DNA from: Glycine soja
Lineage: Eukaryota > Streptophyta > Magnoliopsida > Fabales > Fabaceae
DNA length: 64,000 bases
Assembly: GCF_004193775.1 (NCBI RefSeq)
Contig: NC_041016.1
Coordinates: 41,250,022-41,314,021, forward strand
Reading direction: 5' to 3'
Shown in pieces: positions 1 through 14,600 of the stretch (its first letter is position 1; every line of letters starts with the position of its first letter). The notes under the pieces were generated by a model. It was given only the letters and a program-made list of their open reading frames with translations. It had not been told where the DNA came from and did no database searches. The translations under genes and the position numbers were made by a program.

Positions 1-14
1 AGTTCGGGAAGAGT

Positions 15-245
15 CATTTTTATAGTAGATTCATATGTATAGGTTAACTCTCTTTTCTTAAATTTGATGAAATTTCGGCATAGGGCATTTCACTTTGTTC
101 TTTGGGTGCATACTTTATTGTGGTGGAATTCATGTCACCGCTTTCATGTCGTGTACTTGGAGATCAATGCGAACTATTGTCAAAATTTCGTCAAATCTAA
201 GAAAAGAGACTTAACCTTTACATATGAATCTACTATGAATAAATT
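15..245. repeat. Inverted repeat (about 60-bp arms) at CACTA 5' leader
   Basis: The segment at about 19-80 (core ATAGTAGATTCATATGTA, then a GGTTAA stretch and CTCTTTTCTTA) reappears as its reverse complement at about 181-240 with few mismatches. About 100 bp of unrelated sequence separates the arms, which could form a long foldback just before the transposase start at 337. Its place fits the subterminal region of the CACTA element. The left arm may extend beyond the window start. Confidence 0.75.
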
Positions 246-336
246 TATTCCAGAATGAGATAAGGTCACACCTTTAATGAAAAAAAGTGAGGTTTTTATG
301 CATGGAATAACTTTGTGAGTATCACAGAGCTATTAG

Positions 337-3300
337 ATGGATCAAAGTTGGATAAATGCAAGTCAAATGAGTCATGTGTATGAGGAAGGGGTTAAATAAT
401 TCTTGGAATTTTCCTTGGAAAGAATTCAATCGGATGAGGGTGGGAAATATTTTTTTCCATGTATAAACTGTTTGAATGGGAGACGCCAAGTAGTGGATGA
501 CATATGGAAACATCTTATGTGTGATGGGATTAAGAGAATTATACAACATGGATATGATATGGTGAATTGAAAAACATGCAAATGGGGTCTTAAACTGAAC
601 CGGTTGATATGGAAATGGGAGATCGATTAGAGGATATGATTCGTGATCTTGGATAAGAGTCTTTTTAGCAAGCAAATGCCCATGTGTATGATGCATTGGA
701 AAGTGATTCGAAGAAGCCTTTGTATTCGAGGTGCAAGAAGTCATTGGCACTGTTGTCAACAATGTTAAGTCCAGTTAATATGAAGGTCAGATATGGGTGG
801 AGTGACAAAAGCTTCACTTCATTGCTTAAGGTAGTGTAGGGTATACTTCAGAAGCAAACATGTTGCCAAAAAGTTACTATGAGGCAAAGAAGATACTATT
901 TCCGATGGGTATGGAGAATTCAAAAATTCATGCATGCCTTAATTATTACATATTGTACAAAGATAAGTTTGAAGAAATGCATAAATGCCCCAAGTGTGGG
1001 GTATCACGATACAAAGTGAAGGATGATGACAAATGTAGCAATGATGAAAGCACAAAGAAAGGCCCCCCCAGCAAAGGTGTTATGGTATCTTCCTATCATT
1101 CCAAGGTTTAAGCGTCTATTTACTAATGGAGATGACACAAAAGATCTTACATGGCATGCAAATGGGAGAAACTGCAATTGAATGCTTTGTCATCTAGCTG
1201 ATTCTTCCCATTAGAAGAAGATTAATCATTTGTATTTGGATTTTGGGAAAGAGGCAAGAAATCTTTGGCTTGGACTTGCCATTGATGGAATGAATCTCTT
1301 TATCAATTTAAGCACTAAGCACAATTTGTGGCAAGTTTTGCTAGTAATTTACAACTTGTCTCCTTTGTTGTGCATGAAGCCAAAATTCATAATGTTGTTT
1401 ATGATGATATCGGGGCCATGATAGCCAGAAATGATATCGATGTTTATCTAAGTCCATTGATTGAAGACTTGAGAAAGTTGTGGGACTAGGTGGTTGACGT
1501 GTTTGATGGGAATCAAAATGAGACATTCATGTTGCATGCAATGGTATTTTGTATCATTAATGACTTTCTAGCATATGGGAATTTGAGTGGATACATTGTT
1601 AAGGGCCATCGTGCATGCCCTATCTATGAAGAAGACACAAGTTATATACAATTGAAACATGGAAGAAAAATAGTGTATTCTCGACATCAATGTTTTCTAA
1701 AATCTTATCACCCTTACCAATCATTCAAAAAACCTTTTAATGGAAGTTAAGAGCATGAAACTATGCCAATATCCTTAATTGGCCAGCAAGGTCTTGAGTA
1801 GTTTGAGGACATTAATACTATATTTGGAAAGACCCAAAAGAAACTAGCAAGTAAAACTTGCATATGGAAGAAGAAGTTGATATTTTTTTATCTTCCATAC
1901 TAGTCCAACCTAGATGTTAGACATTGTATTGATGTTATGCATGTCTAGAAAAATGTGTGTTATAGTGTCATCAGAACGCTTCTTAACATTCAAGGCAAGA
2001 CAAAGGATTGAATACTCATCAAGATCTAGCTGAGATGGGTGTAACTAGTTACATCCAAGGTCTGATGGTAAGAAAATATACTTACCTCCAACATGTCATA
2101 CTTTGTCAAGAAATGAGAGGAAATGTTTTTTTCAATGTCTACGACATGCAAAAGTGCCACAGGGATACACTTCAAATATCAAGAGCCTTGTGTAGGTGAA
2201 AGATCTAAAATTAGTTGGCTTAAAGTCTCATTATTGTCACGTCTTGATGAAACAACTCTTGGTCGTGGCGATACGAGACATCTTGCCTAACAAAGTCAGA
2301 CATGCCATAACTCGCCTATGCTTTTTCTATAATGCCACATGTAGCAAATTCATTGACCCTCTAAAGTTAGATGACTTGGAAAATGACGCTGCTATTATCT
2401 TGTGTCGATTGGAGATATATTTTCCTCCTTCATTTTTTGACATCATGGTTCACTTAATTGTTCATATGGTAAGGGAAATCAAATTATGTGGTCTCGTTTA
2501 TTTATGGTGGATGTACTTGGTTGAGCATTATATGAAAATCTTAAAAAGGTATACAAAGAATCGACACTATCCTAAAGCATATATTGTGGAAAGGTACATT
2601 GTAGAAGAAGATATTAAGTTTTGTTTAGAGTACATTGAAAAGGAAAAACATGTTGGGCTTCCTGAGTCTCAGTATGACGAGAGAGTGAGAGGTAAGGGTT
2701 CATGAGGGTTGCATGTTATCACTCTGGGTTTAAAGGAATTGAAACAAGCTCATTTCTATATATTGAATAATAGTAATGAAGTTGTGACATATATACTTCA
2801 TCACAAAGCCTTAGTAAAGGAAAGTAACCCCAAAATGACCAATAATAGGATGTTAAAAAAGTATAATAAGACTTTCCTAAATTGGTTTAAAGATACAATC
2901 TTTAGTGGCGATAATGCTACTGAAACATTAAGGAAGTTAGCGGATGGGCTTAAAAGAAATGTTAGAACTTGACAGGGATACAATATCAACAGGTATTCAT
3001 TCTACACCAAATCACAAGATGACAATAGTATAATACAAAACAGTGGGGTTAGTCTTAATGGTGAATCCCAACACAATGCCACTATAAATGATGACAATCC
3101 CTATCTGGTAGCCATGCCTTATATTGGAGTCATTGAAGAAATCTCAGAGCTTAATTATGTTAAATTCATTGTGTGTTTTTTAGTGTAAGTGGGTTGATAG
3201 CAACATCGGTGTGTGAACTGGTGATTTTGGATTTACTTTGGTAGATCTGAAAAGGCTAGCTTATCAAAATGAGTCTTCCATCATGAGAGAAAAAGCTAAA

Positions 3301-3526
3301 CAAGTGTTTTCTGTTCAAGATCCTTGTAATGAAAGGTAGTAATTGGTTCTACACAAAAAAATCATTGGTGTTAATCTTGAAGATGATGATTCAACCCTTG
3401 ATTCTTGTCACACTCCTTTCTCCACATACATGCCTAAACGTCAATAAAGAAGAAGAAGAAGAAGTTGACGACATCCATGCAAATCGTAATGATCATAATG
3501 AAGGAGAATTAATTAGTATATTATAA
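337..3526 (+). pseudogene. TNP2-like CACTA transposase, degenerate
   Basis: The ATG at 337 opens a transposase-associated N-terminal domain (MDQSWIN, then EEGVK, FPCINCLNG and WKHL at 337-560), broken by a TAA near 396. TNP2 core pieces follow in several frames: YYEAKKIL and KCPKCGVSRYK (860-1111), LGLAIDGMN and LVIYNL (1230-1421), NDFLAYGNLSGY and ACPIYE (1490-1750). Then come MKDLKLVGLKSHYCHVL and FPPSFFDIMVHL (2196-2705, DUF4218-like) and a DUF4216-like end (VIEEI, CKWVD, FTLVDL at about 3120-3245). The family cuts and rejoins the element at its CACTA ends. At least ten stops or frameshifts rule out a working protein. The frame ends with an acidic EEEEEVDDIHAN tail at 3526. Confidence 0.85.
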
Positions 3527-3613
3527 TTATTTTTTATATATAATTGTTTCCATATTCATAATTACATAACTTACTATACTTTTGAGTTGACTTTAATTAA
3601 TGTTGTTTTTTAA

Positions 3614-6530
3614 CATGCACATGGCTACACCACCAAGCTCCCCTCCTCCTGAGTTAGTACCTTCACTATCTATGTCAAAAGAGGACTAGAAAAGCCACAT
3701 GGCTCAGATCATTGTCTGCCAGACCCATAGAGGTGGAGAGACCACTGGTTCATGTGGATCCTACCACTGGGAAAGTTGATGATCCACACAAAAAGAAATT
3801 AAGGACCTATTTGGGGGTCATCACTAAAAAAAAAGTGGATGTTACATATGTTAATTGGAAATAGGTTCTTGCAGCTCAGAAGGATTTGATTTGGGAGGAC
3901 ATTCATGTATTTTAGGTGAAACTTGTACGTTATGGTAATTGGATATATTAAACCGCCACATTTTGTTATTCACTAACTCTTACAATTCATTTTGTATCTG
4001 AAGCTAAATTTGATATTCCTAAAGTGACCAATAAAAGGATGAAGAAGAAAATCTTGCAGATTATAGCAAAGACTTAGAGGAAATTTAAGTCTAATATGAC
4101 CTCCTAATGGGTTCTAGAAGAAGGCAAGCAGGACGATGACGAAAAAGTCTACGAGAAATATGGAAATAGCAAAGAGAAGTGGAACCAATTTTGTTAAAGT
4201 CGTAGAGACCCTTCATGGGAGGTTAGAAAGAAGGTGCAATCTATCCAAAAACAAAACACTGCCATTCATGTGTTGTCTTAAGGGGGTCATGATTTTCTTG
4301 AACAAAAGTTAATCGAGGAAAAACAAAAGAAATGATTGGATCAAGCATCCCAATATGGGGGCACTAAAACAATTGTTGATCCTCCATCTCCCATTAGACG
4401 ATACATGAGGTGGAAGATGACTTGCACAAAAAAATTTGGTCAGATGACATCTAAGGCGACACACCAAATTGTTGATGGGATTGCATGTTAATTTTTAGTT
4501 TCAATTGTCTCTATGTATAACAAGAATAGTTTGTAAATAGTTTCATATTTTGTTGATTGCAAGATTCCATGTAAGAGTAGTCTGTACAAGGTAGCTTTGT
4601 AGCTCATGGATGTTAGGATGTACAAACTGTTGCCACTTGATGACCAAAGCACCCTGGCCATGTCTGTGCAGCTAGAGTTGGTGTGACAATCAGACAATAG
4701 TTTAGACCAACTTCGATAGGCTCCTGCATATATACGTTGATCGGCCCAGAAGAACTGGATTGACTCAAAAAATACCAAGGAGGAGATGACACAGAATATC
4801 AGGGACGAGTTAGAGTGTGGATCACTGAAAAAGTGATGAGACAATTAATGTTGTCCTTCAGCCAAATGCAATCCTAGAGAATTGTACCTCCTGTTGAGCC
4901 TGAGGTAGCTCCTTCTAGTGTCCATGTCAGGATAAAGGGAAGTTGTGTTGATCCCTCAGAGCATGACCCAGACACGGATGCATTAGACAAGTGTGGGTTG
5001 TATCCTGATGACAATTCTCCCTGCCTAGTTGCCCTTGGAAGAGTTTATAAGGGGTCAATAATCGTGCACCACATCCTTTTGCGCAAAAATTTGGTGAACA
5101 TAGGTATTGATGAAGTTTGAGATATTGATGTTTGCATCCCTATACCCACTAAAGAGATTCACTTAGTGGAGTAGGCCCTTAACACCTTCCTTGCTTGGCC
5201 TATAGGTATTTCCTTTTTTGTTTATTATTATTAACAAAAATTGTTGCAAAAAAAGTGTTGCCTGTCATTGACTTGTGTTTATTAACTGTGTAGCATAAAT
5301 AGGTACCAAAGGGACTGAAGAAGCTTGTTGATAGGCTAGAACCTGATGATGATCCTATATACTAGATGACATTAATGATCCCACAACTTTTCCTCAAGCC
5401 TATGCAGGTGTCGTGGGATGCAACTGTGTTTGGGGTGTACAATGATAATTAAACTTTGTACATAAAGCATGAAGATCTTAGGGAAATAACACATGGTAGT
5501 CAATGTAAGTAAATTTAGTGTATTTTACCAACAAAATTTAGTTTATTTTACCAACAATCGCTTTTATACAATTGTGGATTATGTAAGTAAATTTAAATTA
5601 CAGTCCATTACCTAATTGATTGTTTTAAATTCATGCATAATTTAGTGTATTTTACCAACAATAGGCATATGAATGAGTTAGGTATGCAATTGAGGAATGC
5701 CTTTGGTATGGATTTCTTGAGCCACAGGCCATACAAAATTCTGGACAATCGTAGTTTGAATATGAGGATTATATTACGAAATGGATGCATAATTCATAGA
5801 GAGATATCTACCTAAGAGCCTACTTGAATGTGTAAATAAAATTGAACAAATCAATTTAAATAATGTATGCATTATAATAACTTGATGTTGTCCAATGCAT
5901 TGGACATTGGCAACTGGTGGTTATATGTCCTAAGGACAATATTATCATCTGGTTTTATTCCTTGCACAATATGCCCAACAAGTTCTTGAAATTATTGGTT
6001 AACCTCTCAATTCTAATTTGTAACACATTTACTTTATCATTAGTATTTGACATCAATATTTTAATTGTACAATATGCATGCATGTTTCTCTTAAAACCAG
6101 TGCTTTGAAGGGATTGAATGATAATCACAAAAGTAGATCCAAGGCAACTACTAAATGGATTTCAGTTAAAGTAAGTCATTTAAACAATATTTGATCTCTT
6201 CAAAATGACATTGTATTATTGTGTACACTAATTTTGGGATAACTTTGAATATCTTATTGAATTTAGTGTAATAAGCAAAGAGGAAGCATTGAGTGTAGCT
6301 ATTATGTCATGCATTGGATGTCAACCATAGTCTTAGGAGGTTTCGAGGATAATTGAGAAATGATAATTGTTTACTTCAAAACTAATTTCATTTGTTATAG
6401 TTGTTATTATGTACACAAATTATATCATGTAATATTTTATTGATCCAAGACCATTGGAACCAAAGAAAATAAAGACAATTCACATTCAGTGCAGAAGATG
6501 TTTTCTAAGAGTTAAAAATGAAGCACTAAG
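3614..6530 (+). pseudogene. CACTA second gene: Ptta/En/Spm domain plus C48 (Ulp1-like) protease remnant
   Basis: Begins near the ATG at 3614-3621. Readable pieces are RPLVHVDPTTGKVDDPHKKK, LRTYLGVI, DLIWEDI, RRDPSWE and PPSPIRRYMRWKM (about 3720-4420). They match the second gene of plant En/Spm elements. From about 5650 to 6520 a Ulp1/C48-like region is visible: HWQLVVICPKDNI with a candidate catalytic His, LHNMPNKFLK, then after an apparent intron CNKQRGSIECSYYVMHWM with the candidate catalytic Cys, and DPRPLEPK. Stops, frameshifts and AT-rich gaps make it non-coding today. The protease identity rests on motif spacing only. Known family members process SUMO-like conjugates, and their role in transposition is unclear. 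Confidence 0.7.
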
Positions 6531-6721
6531 TAGTGTTTAAGAAATTTTGTAATTGTTAGACTTATATAAATCTTAGGTTATAGATGATATTTATGTATTG
6601 ACATTATTGTATTTATTAGTATTTATTCAATAATAATTTGAATATAATATACATTATCTCAATTGGTTTTGTTTTTAACTTGCAGGTTTGAGTTCATTTA
6701 ATAAATAAACAAAATATCAAA

Positions 6722-7046
6722 AAAATGCAAAAACAACATTGGTTCTCCCTAGAATTGATGTTGCATTATGTGATACAATATCAGTTCTGTCAAAACCAAT
6801 GTTGTATTGTGTTATACAACATTGGTGTGGGCAAAACTAATGTTGGTTATGCTTTTTTTGGCTATTTGCTACTATTATACGACATCGGTTTTAGACAGAG
6901 CCAATGTTATATAGTATATTTGAACATTGGTTGCTGTAACAAATGTTAAAAATGACATACTTTTAACGACAGTTGTTTTAACATCAATTCAAAATCGACA
7001 TTAAATGTCCAAAATAACCAATATTAAAAGCATTTTTCTAATAGTG
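6722..7046 (+). repeat. CACTA right subterminal repeats and terminus
   Basis: Short degenerate units built on ACAACATTGGTT and its inverse AACCAATGTTGT recur from about 6735 to 6945. Units on a TTAAAA/ACATTAAA theme follow, ending TTTTTCTAATAGTG at 7046. Such clusters are the transposase-binding subterminal region of CACTA elements. An ORF over this stretch is repeat-derived and is not called. Confidence 0.7.
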
Positions 7047-8234
7047 TCATGCTTTCAAAATTGTCCACCAATTTGTATTACAAAGCAAAATGAATTAGGA
7101 TATAATACGAGCATGTTCAATTTAAAAAAAAATGTAAAAAAGGATTGAATTACACTATGGCCATTGATCAATGCATTAAAATAATGAGGAGACAAATTTT
7201 TTAGGAGGTAGAGATTGAATTACACTATGGTCATGTAATCACTATTAAAAAGTTCAAATTATATTTATAAATTGACAAATGAATTCGTAAAAACAATAAT
7301 TTCAAAAAGTGATAAATAATAATTTAAATATAATTTTAATTATTAGTTCATGCTAATTCACATTATTTAATTAAATTCAACATAAAACAATTAATTATAT
7401 AATATTTTAAAATTTAAATATTTTTTTGGTCTTTATAATATTCCATTTTTTGTTTCGAAGTTCCTGTACAATTTTTTTTTACATAATCCTTGGAAATGTC
7501 TTTTTTCTATTTTAGACATTGTTATATTTTAGTTCTTGTAATATTTTTTTTTTAATTTTTGTAATACTTTCTTGATTGAGTAGTCCATTTAAAAAAATGG
7601 TAGGAACTTAAAATAAATTATTCACATATTACAAGAACAAAAATAAATTAAAAAAGTGAATGTATTAGACGGACTAAAATCAAATAATAAAAATCAAAAT
7701 AAAATAAATAATTTTTATTAGGATCCATTTAAAAAAAATGTTGTATATGGATCAAAACCAAAAAGCAACACGTAACAAAAATATATTTAATTTTTTTTTA
7801 TTTTCATCATAGAATTTAATTGTAAAAGTATAATAAATATTTATTTTTATGAAAAGTATTTTTCTTTTATTTCTTTAGCATCAATTTGAAGCTAACTCTT
7901 AATTTTATCAGCATAGTTATTTATTTTTAAAATATAATGTAAGTAAAATAATTAAAATTAGAGAAATATTACGCGTACATTAGTTTTGTATAATATTGTA
8001 TGAGATTAATCTCTTTATAATCTATAATAATAATTTCAATTTGGTTAGATAACAAATTTTTATTTATGAAAGACAAACATAAATTTTTTTTTTGTAAAAT
8101 ATTAAACCAATATATATTCAACTAGAGTTGGCTCCCATAAATATCCACCAGTCTTGTAGTCCCACTAGCCTCTTATCCATTCTCAGTTATTTTGAAATTG
8201 TCATGACACTAAATTATTTGTGTTTATGTATATA
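7047..8234. other. AT-rich intergenic DNA between CACTA end and Helitron end
   Basis: Long A and T runs and no sustained reading frame on either strand. I see no transposon termini or RNA gene. This is the only part of the window that may be background intergenic sequence. Confidence 0.6.
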
Positions 8235-8262
8235 CTAGTTGGTAACCCGTCCGTACGCACGG
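8235..8262 (-). other. Helitron 3' terminus: hairpin plus CTAG, T at insertion point
   Basis: On the minus strand the sequence is ACCCGT-N8-ACGGGT, then TACCAA, then CTAG at 8238-8235, followed by T. A short GC-rich hairpin a few bases before CTRR, inserted at an A/T junction, is the defining Helitron 3' end. It lies downstream of the helicase and B3-like gene in the same orientation. Confidence 0.75.
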
Positions 8263-8451
8263 GTAACTTGTAATTTATTTTGTATGAATATTTATTTATT
8301 CTATAATACAGTATTAAAATGAAAAATAGTACGAAAATACAAATATATGTAACATTAATAATAATTAGATTGTTTGCATTTTTTAAAAAAAGCTAGATTA
8401 CTCATTGACCAAGGCAATGTTAGTAAACAAAACAAACAACCTAAACTTAAT

Positions 8452-10715
8452 TTAGTCCCTATTACTATCAGTGTTGTCCCAATCCTTTTGACTTCTAATA
8501 ATAATTTCCCAAATTTGTTCATGATGCCTGTAGTAGAATGAGATTTCATCACCATGAGAAAAATTACTCTCTTCAAGGAATTTATACCAAGGTTGCACAA
8601 CATATTTTTCGCCAATTCGAATATCAAGAATAATAACATTCCACTGTAACAGAGACCCTAATTTTCTAAGGGTTGTCATGTGTTGATCGCAACCATTTAG
8701 ATGTCTAGTTATATAGCTTGGAAGATTCTGCAAAAGAGGATAAATAATAATTATATTTAAGTTTGTATTTATATAAGTCATAATAAACTTTTTGTTATCA
8801 TTACCAAAGGGTGTGGTGCGTCAATCATTGATTATGTTATTTCAAGTGTCCAAATATGCTGCCTGGATATCATCCATGGTCTTCCGGAGGTCTGCTGTTC
8901 CAGTGGTGGACTGAAATGAAGGTCGAATACTGAGATGTGGTCGATGGCAAAGAAATGAATGATGATAGATTCATAAATGGCTAATTCTTTTCTAAACTAT
9001 TTGAGTCCTTCAACAAAGAAAATTTTCCCCTTATGGAGTTTGACTTGGATTTGGTATACAACTCCATTATATTTGAAGCGGACATATTCGGGATATTCTA
9101 GTGCCCACTTGTTAGTCGGTGAAAACGACTAACTTTTGTGTATAAAACTTGTGTATATTGTATCAAACTTCTCTAATTTATAGTTGTTTTATAGTATTAT
9201 AAGTACTTTATGTTAAATATAGGTAATAGATAATTTATACTTTTTTTTGTGTGTTTAATAATAAATTTCTCTCAATTTCAGGTTAATTAGGCAAATTGGA
9301 AAAAGTGTTGTTTTCACCTTCTCGCTAAGCCAATCTACTGGCTTAGCGAGCATTCGCTAAGCGTGACATTCAGTGGCTAAGCGCGAGGAAGAATCCAGAA
9401 GAAGATGAGCTGTCAAGTTCGCTAAGCGCACCGCTCCAGGTCATCAAGTGCACCGCTTCAGCTTATCCACTAAGCGAAACAAGCGCGCTAAACCAAAATC
9501 CACTTATGCGTGCTAAGCGATCCAGATTTGCGCTAAGCGCACGAGCACGAACAAGGCCCCCTATTTAAGCCCGAAATCAGATTTGCAAATAGAGTTTGAC
9601 ACTTTTCTTGAGAAGCTCTGCATGCACGAAGGTTCTAGTGAGAGAAAGGTCCAAGTTCCAGAGAGTTTTGAGAGATTTTGCTGTGAAGATCTGCAGAGAC
9701 ACAAGTTCGAAGCGGAAGTCGTTCTGAGAGCTTGAGATGAGTTTGTGAGTAATTGTGAGATCCTAGAGGTGAAGGAGACATCCTCACCACTTGTGTTTTT
9801 GCAGTCTTTCATCTTGTTCTTCTCTTTGTTGTAAAGGAGGTTTCCGAACTATGGAAAACTAAATCCTCTGTTGGATCTTCCCTATAGGTACCTGATGTAA
9901 ATATATTTCTATCTATGTAATGATGTTTTGTGTGTTCTCTTTGCTATCTGCTTTTCATTCCAGTGTGCTTTTACCTTGATCACGTAGATGCATGCTTTGT
10001 TAGGGTCATTCAACAGTGGGAATTGGTCTGATTCTAAAGTCCTTGATAGTACGGGACTAAGTTGTTGTGCTATCACAAAGGATCGGGGTACAAGAACTTA
10101 GTTGTGTATGTGTGTCTTAATGCGGTCTTGGTTGAGTTTAGTCTTACAAGAAGAATCTACGGACGAGGCTTGATCAGAACTAGGCTAGGCTATCATGAGG
10201 AATCGGGGTCTAGCAGTCCAGGAGGCAACATAGGAACGCATGAGCATTGTTAGATAGAGAACATCCTTTTTAGCATAAGAAACCTATGAGGAAGACCAAC
10301 GCATTCTCTACTTGTTTTTACACAGTATTTCTCTTGCGTGATTTTCTTTCTTTTTGCCTAGATAGTTTAAATACTTGTTCATAACCACAATCATATTTTC
10401 ATACCAGACGTTTATTTATCGAAATAGCTTGCCAGATAACACAAGTTCCCCGAGAGTTCGATACTCGGTTCTTACTATTTTATACTACTTGTGCGATCCG
10501 ATACACTTGCCGGTTGCGAACACTACTGAATGTGGTAAAAAAACAGGACTTTTATGATGTCCTGCAAGAAAATATTGTATGTAAAATTATAATAAATAAG
10601 CTGCAAAAAAAAAAAGCAAAGAAGAAATGAGTTTTAATGCAATATTACCCTATCATTGTGGAGCGTGGCTCTAAATTGCATGATTGCTGGTTTTCTGATA
10701 AATGGAAGTTCCACC
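8452..10715 (-). pseudogene. B3-domain-like gene near Helitron 3' end, split by solo LTR
   Basis: The last exon, 8727-8452, starts after a TTTTGCAG acceptor and encodes NLPSYITRHLNG, WNVIILDIR, YVVQPWYKFLEESNFSHGDE and ISFYY. This is the B3 fold pattern with LPxY at the start and W..F..n.f..GD at the end. The preceding exon, 10561-8805 (acceptor TTGCAG, donor GTAATG), carries a second B3-like unit: EYPEYVRFKYNG, GKIFFVEGLK, FDLHFSPPLE. It is interrupted by the solo LTR at 9110-10522 and the frame joins correctly across it (IQW/ALEYPE). Two in-frame stops (after VEGLK and after WTLEIT) make it a pseudogene. A further possible exon is at about 10715-10650. In plants B3 domains bind DNA. Whether this is host cargo or a regular gene of this Helitron family is unresolved. 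Confidence 0.6.
9110..10522 (+). mobile_element. Solo LTR of the Athila-like family
   Basis: Begins TGTTAGTCGGTG and ends GCGAACA. Flanks are CCACT (9105-9109) and CTACT (10523-10527), a 5-bp target duplication with one mismatch. It is colinear with the LTRs of the Athila-like element at 14601-16056 but in the opposite orientation. It carries about ten CGCTAAGCG-type words at 9328-9545. It sits in an exon of the B3-like gene. Confidence 0.9.
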
Positions 10716-13057
<2,342 letters not shown>

Positions 13058-13159
13058 TTGTTATTGGATTGTTGGATAGTACCAATTATTCAATGAAAAG
13101 TCAGAAAAATGCATTTGCTTTAGACATTTCCATCCTCTATTAATGTTCATGTAGAGTTT

Positions 13160-13497
13160 TAGGATGGCAACGGTTTCAGAAGTTGGTGCAGTTATTTCAG
13201 GTGATATTGATGCAAATTCTAAGACAGATATTATTAGCAGTGCAAAATCATGTGGTTGATGGTTCATGTGGAATTTTGAGGCTTGCATCTCCATGTATGA
13301 AGAAAAGAAATATGAGAAGTCAAGAAATATTGATGGGACAATAACCAAGAAAGGGATTATAATTGATAACATATATATTGTACCCTATAATTCATAATTG
13401 CTGAAAAAATACCAAGCACATTTAAATATTGAATGGTGTAACCAAAACACTTGTATCAAATATTTATTCAAGTACATGAATAAAAGATATGTTTCTG
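13160..13497 (+). pseudogene. Plus-strand Helitron Rep mosaic fragment
   Basis: Opposite in strand to the resident Helitron. It encodes VSEVGAVISGDIDAN (compare VLEVFALIAGDIDAN at 57.1 kb), then MVHV and a broken LR(P/L)xSPCMK segment, then [26 protein letters not shown] and IEWCNQ, and finally [10 protein letters not shown], the Rep tyrosine motif region. Blocks that are hundreds of bases apart in the intact gene are adjacent here, so internal segments are deleted. Several stops are present. It comes from a different Helitron copy. Confidence 0.75.
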
Positions 13498-13781
13498 CCT
13501 ATATCTTGAACTTCTGGCTTGAGCTCTTTTTTTCCTGGATTATTTTGTAAGGTTGCACGAAAAAGGAACCTATTATATGTAGGATAACCAACCAGAAGGC
13601 AACAATATTTTCAGTTATTTGTTTATTGGATTGTGATGGTCTATGCAGAAAGACATGACATAAAAATAGTATATATGATATGGTGCACCTAGTTAAGGCA
13701 GAATCAGTAGTCGAATTGATGTGTCGAAAGCTGACTGTTATCATTTTGTATCTAACTGCGTGTTAGAGAATGAATAAGCAG

Positions 13782-14486
13782 CTATTGAATATCATAGCAT
13801 ACAAAATAATAATTGAGAATATATATGAATTGGATTAACCTTTTAAGATTTGCAAAGACCTCTTTGAAGACAACATTGGTTGTAGAATTTGAATTTTTTT
13901 TGTCTTTGTCATGTATTAAAACTTTAAGGCCTTTTTTTGATTTTACCCTTGACAATGCCACATATAATTGTCCATGTGAGAAGACAGGTTTAGGTAAATA
14001 AAGCCCCACTGAGGATAGTGATGGACCTTGGGACTTGTTAATTGTCATTGCATAAGAAAACATTATTGGGAACTGTCTTATCAAAAGCTTAAAAGGCCAT
14101 GGGGATTGTGAAGGAGACATAGACATTCTTGGAATATAAACATTCTGACCAATATTTTTGGCTGAAATTATATCAGCTGCAATCACATGTTTAGCTAACC
14201 TTGTAACAATTAATCTAGTGCCATTACATAGTCCTTGAGTTTGGTCTAAGTTTCTTAACAACATGATAGGTGATCCAATTTTTATTTTGATGCTATGATT
14301 CGGTAGACCGGATGTTGTTAACGAATTAAGAAATTATGTTGTGAGTGATCAGAAATGAGAACTCTCTAGTGTTTCTGATTCGTCCACATAATCAGCACTT
14401 AGATATTCCATTTGTTCACTTGTGATTATTTTCAGGTTATCATATCAGATAAAGAATAAAAAGAGTAAAAAATTAGAAGATGAGTA
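13782..14486 (-). pseudogene. Helitron Rep/helicase, C-terminal PIF1 helicase part
   Basis: This is the 3' part of the gene that continues at 51263. It reads EQMEYLSADYVDES, then two in-frame stops (about 14355-14375), then an open 160-codon stretch with [46 protein letters not shown] and [11 protein letters not shown]. These are the late PIF1/RecD-like helicase motifs. The Athila-like element interrupts it at 14601 with duplication of ATCAC. The coding end is at 13782. The 13498-13781 stretch beyond it has no recognisable content. The preserved motifs show that the gene was once complete. Confidence 0.85.
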
Positions 14487-14600
14487 TGGAGATAAAATAT
14501 TGAATAGATTTGATTACTAATCCTGCAAAATCTTTCATAAGAATGACATACAATCCAAATTGATATATAATAAGAATTAGATGAAGTATGATATAATCAC

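Larger units (their letters stand above)
1..7046 (+). mobile_element. CACTA (En/Spm) DNA transposon, left end outside window, decayed
   Basis: Two decayed coding blocks typical of plant CACTA elements lie head to tail on the plus strand: a TNP2-type transposase (337-3526) and a Ptta/En/Spm second gene with a C48 protease-like tail (3614-6530). Subterminal repeats follow, and then the right terminus TTTTTCTAATAGTG ending at 7046, the complement of a CACTA 5' end. The next three bases, TCA, are the candidate half of the 3-bp target duplication. I find no CACTA start in the first bases, so the left end is probably upstream. Many in-frame stops show that the copy is dead. Confidence 0.85.

Noticed and set aside
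322..762. Minus-strand 146-codon frame
   Set aside because: It is antisense to recognisable TNP2 N-terminal coding sequence.
13760..14600. A second independent helicase gene
   Set aside because: Its frame and motif order complete the gene interrupted at 51262, and the ATCAC duplication joins the two parts.
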